Assembly (NCBI GenBank): GCA_947243795.1
Contig: OX365936.1
Location: forward strand, 62,001 to 126,000
Length of the DNA: 64,000 nucleotides
Direction: 5' to 3'
From: Saccharomyces uvarum
Lineage: Eukaryota > Ascomycota > Saccharomycetes > Saccharomycetales > Saccharomycetaceae
Shown here: positions 20,126-31,400 of the stretch, piece after piece
Numbering within the stretch: the first letter of the stretch is position 1
How the letters are laid out: each line of letters begins with the position of its first letter
Notes under the pieces: model-generated
The model's database searches: none
What the model was told of the DNA's origin: nothing
The model's input: only the letters and a program-made list of their open reading frames with translations
Program-made: the position numbers and the translations under genes

Positions 20126-20136
20126 TAAATGTAAAT
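20126..20136 (-). other. Exact match to the 11-bp ARS consensus (candidate origin element)
   Basis: TAAATGTAAAT on the + strand is the reverse of a perfect WTTTAYRTTTW match. It lies in the 271-bp gap between CSM2 and FKH1. Such matches occur by chance in AT-rich yeast DNA, so origin activity is only a possibility. Confidence 0.2.
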
Positions 20137-20248
20137 ACTCTGTTTATGTAATCGTTCCCCAAAGTACTGTAAATCGTACTTATTGGGGCTATGTCGTTGT
20201 TGTTAATGTTTAATAATACACACGGGTATCTCTGAGTTGTAAATAAGC

Positions 20249-21700
20249 TCAGAGAGGACCATTATTCACGTTGGTATTTGTGGCTATGTTCATCGACGTC
20301 TTGGAAGGCATTTGACTAGTCAATTGGGTTTCTCGCAATTGTGGGGTAGTCTCTTGTAAAGCTGGTCTCGTATTTTGGGAAGGTCGCTGTACCTTCTGCG
20401 CCTTTATCTCTCTTGTAGCTGTAAGTGAAGATTCGGGAGCTGGTATCTCTCCAAATTTGGACATGTGTAATTGTAATTGTCTTGTTACTGATGCACCGCG
20501 TCTGATCTTGCTCAACTTACCGGCGTTCCATTTGTTCAAGAAATCATGTCTGATCTCATCACTAATCTTCCAGTTCATCCCTTTTCCCTGTTGGCCGGCT
20601 CTCTTGGGTACCTTTTCGAAGGCTTTATTCAAGGATAGGTTATGTCTCACAGAATTCTGCCATGCCATTTGAGAAAACCTATAAAATGAGTAGTTGTCAG
20701 AGATAAATTTGTAAATATCTGCTAATGAAATACTGCCATCTGGTGTGGAAAGAATGGCTTGAGTGATCATCGATGCATACGACTGTGGAGGTTTAACGTA
20801 TCTATTTTCATCTAGTGACAAGTCCGATGGATTGTCTATATGGGGCATATTATTGTTGTTGATAACATTGCTGTTACTGGCTGTGTAGGTGTTTGGACGG
20901 ATGCCCTCTCTTGTTTCGTTCTCATCATCATCTTCCTCTTCCATCATGATCGTGTCTCCATGAGGGTCACCTAATGCGTTTACTTCTGATGACGACGACA
21001 ATGGAGTGTGCAAGTGGTCTAGTCTTTGCAATCGAGCCTCTTCTTGTAATCTCTGCTCTCTCAAATAGGTGGAGCCTTCAATGACGTTGCGCAGCAGCGG
21101 ATTGTTATTGCCATTTGTGCCATAGGTTGACAGTAATTTGGGCATGAGATGATTAAGGCAATAATCCGGTATAATAGTTTCTTGTTCCGGTAATATAAAG
21201 ATCATCTGAACACCACCGATATCGATAATACATCCCGATTGTAGCACCGTGGGGGGAGAGTCTGGACCTGTGGGGATCCTTCTAAAATTGACCTTCGCAC
21301 CATTTCTACCAAATATCTGCAGCTCCCACGATCCGCTTTCCAGGTTGAATCTGATGGCAGCATGCTTTCTGGACACGATCTTGGCAGGGCCTAAATCAAT
21401 ATCTATGTTTTTCTGAACAACCGCGTCTGGGTGTGCGTTCAAGCTCAAGCTGTCCGTGTTCCTGCCAATGGTAACTTCCAATTTCTGCACATAGTAGGTC
21501 CAATCACACCCGGCAATCTTGGCATACGCGTTAACCTCTCTAGCAATGCTCAGATTATTGGAATAGTCGGTCGACACAGCCACGGGCTCTACTGACGAGC
21601 CAAGAACACACGTCACTGCATTGACGAGACCTTGACGATCCTGGACAGTATACGAACTGTATTTACCACTAAATGCTTGTTCAGCATTGGTAACAGACAT
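20249..21700 (-). CDS. FKH1: Forkhead transcription factor Fkh1
   Basis: Fkh1 controls G2/M (CLB2-cluster) genes together with Fkh2, sets early firing of many origins, and binds the recombination enhancer for mating-type donor choice. It has 483 residues (484 in S. cerevisiae). The FHA phosphopeptide domain spans about 75-172, with its hallmark Arg80, Ser110, His113 and Asn133. The forkhead winged helix spans about 303-392, with WQNSVRHNLS as recognition helix at 347-356. Between them lies an acidic, Asn-rich linker. The C-terminal tail is short, as in Fkh1 and unlike the longer Fkh2. It is divergent from ASG1. Confidence 0.97.
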   Translation of the reverse strand: MSVTNAEQAFSGKYSSYTVQDRQGLVNAVTCVLGSSVEPVAVSTDYSNNLSIAREVNAYAKIAGCDWTYYVQKLEVTIGRNTDSLSLNAHPDAVVQKNIDIDLGPAKIVSRKHAAIRFNLESGSWELQIFGRNGAKVNFRRIPTGPDSPPTVLQSGCIIDIGGVQMIFILPEQETIIPDYCLNHLMPKLLSTYGTNGNNNPLLRNVIEGSTYLREQRLQEEARLQRLDHLHTPLSSSSEVNALGDPHGDTIMMEEEDDDENETREGIRPNTYTASNSNVINNNNMPHIDNPSDLSLDENRYVKPPQSYASMITQAILSTPDGSISLADIYKFISDNYSFYRFSQMAWQNSVRHNLSLNKAFEKVPKRAGQQGKGMNWKISDEIRHDFLNKWNAGKLSKIRRGASVTRQLQLHMSKFGEIPAPESSLTATREIKAQKVQRPSQNTRPALQETTPQLRETQLTSQMPSKTSMNIATNTNVNNGPL

Positions 21701-22226
21701 TTCTTATTCCCGCTACTTTTCAAATTATTCTGTCTTTGAAAACCAAACCGGCGCTCTTTACCCCGTCCCTTGAACCTTGAATGCTCTATACTACTGCCAG
21801 CTCCCAAATACCTCAACATGCTGTTCTTTCATCCTATACCGCTTCTGATTTGTTTATGTTTTTCCAATTTTTTGTTTACCTCATCCAAATACAACCCCTA
21901 CCTTTCCTCTTAATATCACCCTATCCAACACCTCCTATTTTATTAAAACCCTACTTAAAAATTGTATAAACCCTACATGATTTTACCCTAACTATTTCCT
22001 TTTTTTTGATAAATTTTCTTCAAAAGTGACTAGAATAATGCAACTTGACTATCGAAACAAGATCCTTTGATGTTGAAAGGTAACGTGCATAAAAGGCAAC
22101 AGTAGTCGGACTTTTTCGTAAGAACTGATTAGAAATCTCAAAGAGGTTAGCGTGAAGAAAAAAGTACCTCTTTTTGGTTGTTTTATAAAAGATAAAAGGA
22201 ACAGAAATAATACTTGATAAGGCATC
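21701..22226. promoter_or_regulatory. Divergent FKH1/ASG1 promoter with clustered ACCCTA motifs
   Basis: A 526-bp divergent promoter. Four ACCCTA hexamers in the same orientation lie at 21918-21923, 21948-21953, 21970-21975 and 21985-21990. The last reads ACCCTAAC and matches the RCCCTAA core recognised by Tbf1. Otherwise the region is pyrimidine-rich on the + strand with no other clear site. Confidence 0.45.
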
Positions 22227-24728
22227 ATGCCGGAACAAGCGCAACAAGGAGAACAGTCTGTCAAGAGAAGGAGGGTCACTCGAGCTTGTGACGAATGTAG
22301 AAAGAAAAAAGTCAAGTGTGATGGTCAGCAACCGTGTATTCATTGCACTGTATACTCCTATGAATGTACCTATAAAAAGCCTACAAAGAGGACGCAGAAC
22401 TCCGGAAACTCCGGAATGTTAGCACTGGGCAATACTGCTGGTCCGTCATCAAGTGTTGTCGTGGCTACCGCTGCTTTGAATCCGAATAAACTACTTTCGA
22501 GTGTCAAACCTGAGAAGTCTCCGTTACAAGGTTCTTCAACAATACCCGCAAGCAGCAATATGTCTAAGCCAAGAAGGTACAAGACCAAGAGTACTAGGCT
22601 ACAATCGACTATCGACAAGTATAAGCAAGTCCTTGATGAGGTATTCCCGCAGTTGCCTGATATAGATAATGTGGATGTCCCTGTATTTTTGCAAATTTTC
22701 CACAATTTTAAAAGGGAGTCGCAGTCATTCTTAGACGACACTGTAAAAGAGTACATTTTAATTGCCAACGATAGTTCGTCTCCAATCCAGCCAATACTAT
22801 CTTCAAATTCAAAACACTCGACCCCAGACGAGTTTCTACCCAACTTTAAAAGTGACTCGAATAGTGCCTCTAGCTATAACAAGGAACCTGACAATATAGA
22901 CATGTACTCCAATATTCCAGTGGGTAGGGAAATAAAAATCATTTTACCACCAAAACCGATCGCCCTACAATTCGTAAAAAGTACTTGGGAACATTGTTGT
23001 GTACTTCTTCGATTCTATCACAGACCGTCGTTTATTAGACAACTGGATGAATTATATGAAACGGATCCAAACAATTACACATCCAAGCAAATGCAGTTTT
23101 TACCGTTATGTTACTCCGCGATCGCCGTGGGGGCATTATTTTCCAAATCTATAGTCTCTAACGACTCCTCAAGGGAAAAATTTTTACAAGATGAAGGTTA
23201 CAAGTATTTCATAGCGGCAAGAAAACTAATTGACATTACAAATGCCCGTGACTTGAACTCCATACAGGCAATTTTGATGTTATTTATATTTTTACAGTGT
23301 TCTGCACGTTTGTCAACGTGTTACACTTATATCGGTGTGGCTATGAGAAGCGCCTTAAGGGCAGGATTTCATAGGAAACTGAGTGCAAATTCTGGTTTTA
23401 CTCCAATAGAAATTGAAATGAGAAAACGCCTTTTTTACACCATCTACAAATTGGACGTTTACATCAATGCAATGTTGGGTTTACCTAGATCTATATCTCC
23501 GGACGATTTTGATCAAACTCTACCTCTGGATTTATCGGACGAAAATATTACAGAAGTGGCATACTTACCTGAAAACCAAAATGCCGTGTTATCAAGCACG
23601 GGGATTTCCAATGAACATACAAAACTCTTCTTGATTTTGAATGAGATCATTTCTGAGCTGTATCCGATAAAGAAAACTAATAATATCATATCTCATGAAA
23701 CAGTCACCAGTTTGGAGTTAAAATTAAGAAATTGGTTAGATTCGTTGCCCAGAGAATTAATGCCTAATGCTAAGAATATTGATCCTGAATACGAAAGAGC
23801 TAACCGTCTATTACACTTATCATTTCTGCATGTCCAAATCATATTGTACAGGCCTTTCATTCATTACTTATCGCGTAATATGAATACTCAGAATTTAGAC
23901 CCCTTATCTTACCAAAGAGCAAGAAACTCCATTGCTGTGGCTAGAACAGTTATTAAATTGGCAAAAGAGATGGTCAGTCACAACTTGTTAACAGGTTCTT
24001 ACTGGTATGCCTGCTATACAATCTTTTATTCCGTTGCGGGGCTTTTGTTCTACATTCATGAGGCACAACTTCCTGATAAGGACAGTGCTAGAGAATATTA
24101 CGATATTTTAAAGGACGCAGAAACCGGTAGAAGCGTTCTCATTCAATTAAAGGATTCTAGTATGGCTGCTAGTAGAACTTATAATCTGCTAAATCAAATC
24201 TTCGAAAAATTAAACTCAAAAACTATTCAGCTGACCGCATTACAATCATCTATATCTAACGAAAGTCGTTCTTTGGCAACTAATGATAATCCAGCCCTTG
24301 GATCTAATCCAGGGGAATCTTTACAACCGCCCGTGTTCTTCTCGTCTCAAGACACGAAGCATGGTCTCACGTCAGGGAAGAATGATGAAAGCACGAATGA
24401 TTACACAATGGCGAATTATTTAAACAATACGCCACTATCTGAAATTCCTTTGAATGAAGCGCAACAGCAAGACCAAATGCCTCAAGTATTGGCCAACACA
24501 TCTAATGAAAGAGGCTCCAACAGCTTTCTTTCAACCGATATTACACTCGATGATAATAACCAACGAAATATGCTTGATGCTACAGATGACGTTCTGATCA
24601 GAAACGATAACGACATAACAGGCAACAGCGTATTTGATTTTAATAGTAATAAAAACAATGCATCAAATAGTTCCAATTCACATGTCACAAACAACAATTA
24701 TAATACTAATAATAATAACAATAACAAC

Positions 24729-24764
<36 letters not shown>

Positions 24765-25061
24765 ACTACTAGTAATAATAACAATAACAATGACAATAAT
24801 ACTAATAATAATGATGATAATAATGATAACTTCCGCATGAGCATTGACAACAATTCGCCATCATTTGAAGGGTTTGCTCAATGGCAGAGGCCACCATCAC
24901 GAGACAATATGAGCATAGAAGACAAGGCAGATACCTCACCTGATGCTGAAATCAAGAATGAGCAAAACGTAACCGACTCAAATAATATTCTTGGAGTATT
25001 TGATCAGCTAGATGCTCAACTTTTTGGTAAGTATATACCTTTAAACTATCCCTCTGAATGA
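22227..25061 (+). CDS. ASG1: Zn2Cys6 transcription factor Asg1
   Basis: A zinc-cluster regulator; the S. cerevisiae protein is linked to stress response and lipid use. It has 944 residues (964 in S. cerevisiae). The binuclear cluster has Cys at 21, 24, 31, 37, 40 and 47 (spacing C-x2-C-x6-C-x5-C-x2-C-x6-C), preceded by the basic KRRRVTRA. A fungal-specific transcription-factor (MHR) domain occupies roughly 250-560, including the RPSFIRQLDELY and SIQAILMLFIFLQCSARLS regions. The C-terminal part is disordered, with a long poly-Asn tract and then an acidic end. The difference in length from S. cerevisiae is probably in the Asn tract. It converges with TAO3. Confidence 0.96.
24691..24829 (+). repeat. 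Poly-Asn (AAT/AAC) trinucleotide tract within ASG1
   Basis: An imperfect AAT/AAC codon run of about 140 bp encodes an Asn-dominated stretch with occasional Thr, Ser and Asp in the C-terminal third of Asg1. Mixed AAT and AAC codons suggest an old tract with interruptions rather than a very recent slip. Confidence 0.85.
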
Positions 25062-25156
25062 AGCGCTTTATTTGATCTAAAAGCTATCACATTTTAACCA
25101 TGTTATGTGCTATACACAGGCTCATGGCGTTTATGTTTGTATTTATATATGCTAAT

Positions 25157-25158
<2 letters not shown>

Positions 25159-25204
<46 letters not shown>
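25159..25204. repeat. (TAA)n microsatellite in the ASG1-TAO3 convergent gap
   Basis: About 15 uninterrupted TAA units lie between the ASG1 and TAO3 stop codons. Just before it, GTTTATGTTTG near 25126-25136 matches 9 of 11 bases of the ARS consensus. The rest of the 25062-25452 gap is AT-rich 3'-end sequence with nothing else recognised. Confidence 0.9.
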
Positions 25205-25205
<1 letters not shown>

Positions 25206-25452
25206 TTATTTATTCTTCCTTTCCTCCATCTATTTGCCAACATGTCACATTTTTTTGAAAATTGGACATTGAGAAAAAATTGTAAATAATATAATATTAA
25301 AGATATGTTGCTCTAAGGCTAAATATTTAATATCGGTGTTATGTAGTCTTTCTTTTCACAATTATGTATCCTTGAAAATTTCAAATGGTCTTTATATTCG
25401 TCGTTTATTATTAAGTCAAACTTAAGTACAACATTAACAGAAAAATTTGAAT

Positions 25453-28400
25453 CTATATTCTGGGCTTTCCGTTCCTATTTATTTTTACTGCAAACGAATC
25501 AGCCAAATGTGTCTTGAATGAGACATTAGACGGCGTTCTTGATAGGCTCCTATTCAATATAACAGAGACTTTTTTATCATATAACTGTGGAGCGGATTCA
25601 AAGGAAAATGTTTGATCAGTACGAGTAGTTTCAATTGAGTCTGAACGTCCGTGGGGAATTCCCATGTCCATTTTAGAGGAAATATTTGGCACATTTGTAT
25701 CTTTTGTAAAGAAACTATCCAAATTATCCAATTCTGCCCACATATGACTTAATGAAGCATCCTTTTCTTCTGTGACAGAAATGGAATCATTTGTATCCAT
25801 TCTTCCAAGATCGTAATCACCATCCGCATGAAATTCTACAATTGTATCCATCCTACCGAGTTCGTAGTCACCATCCGCATGAAACTCTATAATTGCATCC
25901 ATATCATCCGATCCATGAGCAGAGATTTCGTCAGATTTGCTTGTACCACATGTCATAAACACTGCGTGAACGTTGTGCCTTGTTGTAGCCGCAGTCATTG
26001 TTGGCATAGGAACGGACCAACCACTGTCTTCTGGCAAACCAAACAAGGTGGTAGTAGCGTTATCGCTATCCTTCACATCTTTATTGCCCATCGTTATCCT
26101 TAGTACGTCCTTGTCCATCTTGCTCCCAGAAACGTTTGGTACGCAATCCAGAACTTCTAAAGCCTTTGCTTCGTACTCGGTAAATAGTAATCTTAGAAGA
26201 GGAGAAATTAAATCAGCTCCCACTCCAATGAACTCTGGCCTTCTTAAATCAATTAAAGGGAAAACGTATTTTAAGATTTCTAAAGTTTGAACTCTGATCC
26301 ATCCTGTTTTATTGAACAAAAGTCCTAGTAGGAATACCAAAGTTTGAGCAGAATATAGGGGGAAATAGTTCCTTGAAATAAAACTTACTACTTGACTCAT
26401 GAAATCTTTTTTTGACCTAAATTTATTCTTTGCCAAAGAATCAATCAAGCGGGATAATGAAGGCTGCTCATACGCGTTTGCTAACTCAATTAATGAATCT
26501 GCGGCAACCTGGATGCCCGTAAAATCTTTACGATCCATTGCGTTCAAAAATCTTGGAAGATTTGCAATCAATGCAAACAATAGCCTAGAGTCCGCATTTG
26601 CTATAATTCGACTATCCTTCAACAAATTTAACTTATCCAAAAATTTCCATGTAATTTCCAAGGAATTTGAAGATCGCAATCCAGTCATGACTATCTGCTG
26701 TAAACCGTCAAATCGACCTTCCCAATTCGAAGGGAAAATGGCAACCAAACATTGCACAGTATCCGGCGAATCCAAATCGATCTTGGAAATGAACTTGCTC
26801 AAACATGATAAAACTTCAATGAATTCCTGCTCGTGTATACTGCTTAAGCATGCCGTGATGGACCAGAACAACTGTGGGAAACTGATTAAATTAGTTGGAT
26901 CAAGTTCCGCCATTATTGCATTCAAAGTCATTAAGATCTGCATGGCGAATCCTTGTATATCGACATTTCCATCTGATATAGTATTCGAGAGTCTATGAAG
27001 CATGTCACGCAACATTTCTTGATCTAAGAATGTTAATAATGATCTGAAAACTTGAAAAGACCTGCATGCTATATGCCTTACTGAGCAAGTGGTAGCCCAT
27101 TTTAAGGCGATCCTTTGCCAGGTTACTTGGAATTCCTCTAAATCTGAAAATATAGCGATAATGTTCCTTATCAGTAAATCCATAGTTTTAGGAGATCTAG
27201 CGCCTTTTTTCATCAAATTGTCATATGACCACAGGACATGCTTATTTCTTAGCAGCTTGACGGTTTCCTCTGACTTTTCATGGGTTGGTGCCAATCCAAA
27301 TATTAATGTAGACGCAATTTTACATGCACTTTCATGAATGAGGGGAACATAATGGTCTAATAAACAAATGGACATATGTAAAAGTAATGGAATTTTTGCC
27401 TTGACAGATTCACTCAGATTCGTTAACAAATTCACTAAAAAGACTATTGAAAGCTGCGCCTTGGAAAAGATAATTCTTTTTCCATTGTAATTCAAACGTT
27501 CCCAAATATTTCCTAAAAAGGAGTACTTATTATTGTTCATAGGCTCAATAAACGTATGCTTTGTTGAAGGAACCATGCATTTAGGTTCCAAGTTATTCAA
27601 CAACGTATCAAGTAGTCCAATACCGCCTGGAATATTTGCCAAATACAAGACAATATCTCTCGCATACTGAACAAATAACGGATTACAATGGTTCATTGAA
27701 GAGTTGATAATGTATTCCAATGATACATGAATGTTTTGAAAGGAATTTCCCTTGCCTAGCGAAATCCAGAGCTGCTCCACTTCATTTGGTAAAGAATCGT
27801 TGAGATCGATGGTGATGAAAAATAGATTATTCAAAACCATAAAGGTATCGAGCTCTTCTACCGATTTTAATGTAAATTTGTTCACCCAAGGTACCATAAG
27901 CACTAACAAATCTCTTTTTATTTCAAAAGGGAACAAATCGAGTATTCTAACCAAGCTGGAAAATATTCTCAAACATAACTCTTGGGAGAGCAGCTCGGCA
28001 AATATACTAGAGATTTCCTTTGCAGTTGATTTATACACAGTTTTTGAAGAGTTTGCAAGCCTTTCTTTAAATACCTTAGTATAAGATGAGTTATGCAACT
28101 TTGTTTCAACGGCTGAAAGTAAATCAACGGCATACGTTCTGGTATCTTCCTTGTCAGCCACCAGCCCATACAAACCCAGAGAAACTAATTCGTCTTCATC
28201 TAAAACCAAGTCATCCAATTTCAAAACGGATTTACAGAGTGTGGTATAATATAAGACAGCTACCGAAGAATGAGAATGGTGCGAAACACACTGGAATGCA
28301 ACGTCTTTAAATAGTTTAGAGTTTCCCCTATTTTTCTCCAGTAAATTCTCCAAAGCACGCACCCCAAGGTTTCTAACAGTGGTGTTATCTGAATTGAATA

Positions 28401-31400
28401 ATGATTCAATCCAGGCAAGTAAATCTTCAGTATCGAAAGAAATGACAATGGGTAATTCTAAATGGTCGTCCAACGTTTGCGTTATTGGGTCTGAACATAA
28501 AGCAACCATAGTCTCTAATACGATCATTTGAAGTCTATTTTTTTGGAACTCTATTCCAGTAGTAATCGCGGTTCTATCTCTGCCATTTTCGGTATTTTTA
28601 ATCATTATGGCATACCTCTCTTCAGATATTGGTTCATAATCACCATAACCACACCACTCCTTCAAATAATTGAAACAGGAGGCACGGGCTTGAAAAGGGA
28701 ATAAATGGCCGATTTGCGGGTGCTCTCTTACTGCCATATAATAACTTAGTATAAGGCCTGCAAAATAGCTTCGTAGCGATTGATATTCATAGGAAATTTG
28801 TACGGAATCCTTTTCAAGAAACTGTTTTGTTTTTTGCAAAAACTCAGATAGTTTTCGAAGTATCCATTCATCATTAAATATCATATCCGCCTTCAAATAT
28901 GGCGATAAAATCGTCACAGTATGGAACATCTCAACTCTAATTTGATTATTAGAACTTCCTTCCTTCCAGGCCACTAAAAATACATCAATAGCTTCTACGT
29001 ATGCTTTGAAGATGTTAATATTCATTGAACTTAGTCCTGTTATAATGGCATCCCTAATCATAACGTATTTCGCATTCAATAAAGGAAGAACCATTTTAAA
29101 GATTGATTTCGCAGATTTGATCTTTTGATGCTGAACAGTAAAAATTTGTTGACTCTTTTTCCTTCCGTGTTGAGGAATATTAGAGGGAATATGCAATTTT
29201 TGGTCAAAAGTGGACGTTAATGAAGTACATGCCGCAATTAAATAGAGTTTCCATTGGTTTACAATTGTTTCGGGTAGAACATTTTTTGGTTTAAAATCGA
29301 CGTCATTTGCTACGCGTAGAATGATTTCATGTACTTGAACCAACCTTATGCAAACGATAGATCGGCATAATGCCATGGCCATAGGACAGGTCTTAAAAAC
29401 CAGTGCCAATAATTTGGGAAAGGCTCTTTGCCATAATGCAGCATCTACCCCGTACTCTGATTCCGCCAGTTTAACAAGTAGCCCCTTCTTATACTTAGAG
29501 TTCAACCGGTTGAATCTTGTTTTTTCAACTGCACTTAACGTTGCCTTATGTGGATTGATTAGGGCTGTAGTGTTACATTCATTCAATAAATCAATAAGCC
29601 TTGTACCACGGTCTGCTGCAAAATGAGATGATGACCTAGAATGTCCATTTGATAATTTCTCAGTTTTTTCCATCATGGCCTCGTCAAATTTGAAAATAAT
29701 TCTCAATATCTGCACACCTAACCTACGGATTCTTGCGTCATGTGAGCAGAGAAAAAATAAACCGTTGCCTTCCACTTCCTCGATAACCGTTACTGTATTT
29801 TTCCATTCCAGTTTTTCTGTTTCATTAGTTTCTTCTTGTTCTGGATCAACTGGTAACAAACGAATTCCATCTAAACCAGTTTCTTTCTTATTTTCTTCTT
29901 TGTTAGATGACTGAAACTCTTCCAGCCAGGATTCCAAGAGCTCAACGTAAAGCATTAATAGCTTGTTATATTCTTTCGATGACAGATACGACATATTATA
30001 GCTTGATTGTGTCTTTTCGTCAAAATCAAACGAATATTTCGCAAACCAGGTAATTAGGGTGTATGGATTCTTCTTAGCGGCTAATGCCCTTAGCGCGTTT
30101 TGACTGCTAGAGGAAATTATTGTCTCTGAATGGACGGCGTTCCTTGATAAGATTTCGATCGTAGATTTATATGGAATATTTCGTGAAATAGAGAGACAGC
30201 AAGGTATAGCTTCTATAATGGTACCAAACAATATAACATAAAATGACTTATTTTTATTTGAATCATTGTCATTGGAAAAGCTAAAAGTAAATGGACTGAA
30301 TGTGTTTGATGATTGTTTTTGGTGCTGATTTTCAGGAGACCACACTTCAGAGCCAATGCTAGAATCTAGTAAAAGGAATAATTTATAAAAGTAGTCCGAT
30401 ATTTCGTTATGGTTTATGGAGGATGCTTCTTGAATCTGGTTTACAGTAATATTGTTTAGATTCAATTCGTAAAATCTATTATCGTCCTCAGGAAACTTCG
30501 GCCTTTCCTTAGTAACCAATAAACCTTTATATGTATTTATAGTTAATATTAGTTTTTCATAGTTAGTATTTTCCAGATTGGAACCATTGAAAGATTGTCG
30601 TATCAAAGGAATCAAGGCTTGCTCCATCAAAAAGTTTGGGTGTAAAAACCCAATCGATATTAGTGCATCTGTCAAGGGATTTAAAAGTCCAAAATCGCCG
30701 GTTATCCAATTTTCCTTCTTCCTTGTGTTCAAGTATAGTTGTAGAAGTTTTGTAAGTGTTCTTGTAGTATTATTCAAAGTCTCCGGACATCTGTAAAGAT
30801 AAACCCAAACTAATCTTGATAAACCAACTGCAAAAATGGTTCTTTCATTCAGACTTTTAGACTTAACTTTTGATGCGTTTGCCTCCAATAATGATAACCA
30901 TTGCTTAGAGAATAAATCTGGTGGTGAGGCACATAAAATAGAAACTGTTAGTTTGAATCCGCTTACCCAATACTTATTATCAGCCTGTAGTCTTTTAGCA
31001 GTATTCAGTAGAGTAGACATTGCTTCTACCCATGTGGGATGATTTACTTCTGCAGTTAATGAGCCAGCTAATGGCAGTAATAATTGGTTTGTAACTTCAG
31101 CGTAAGCTAGACAAACAGGGAAATTTTCAGTTTTTGCAAAAAATTTTGATAAACTTTTCATAAAATCTGCACTCTCTTCAAATTTCTCTAGCGGATAATT
31201 CTTTAATTTCAGGTATCTCATGCCAAGAATTAACAAATGTGTACTTGGCTCTAATTCCGGAGGTATATACGTAGGAATTATTTCTAGATCGGATATAAAC
31301 CGATCACTCACTGACAAGAATTTCTTTTCAGACATAGAGCCTAAGAGTTCAGCGAATGAATTCCAGTTTGAGGACTTGATTAAGCTGGACGAAATAGAAA

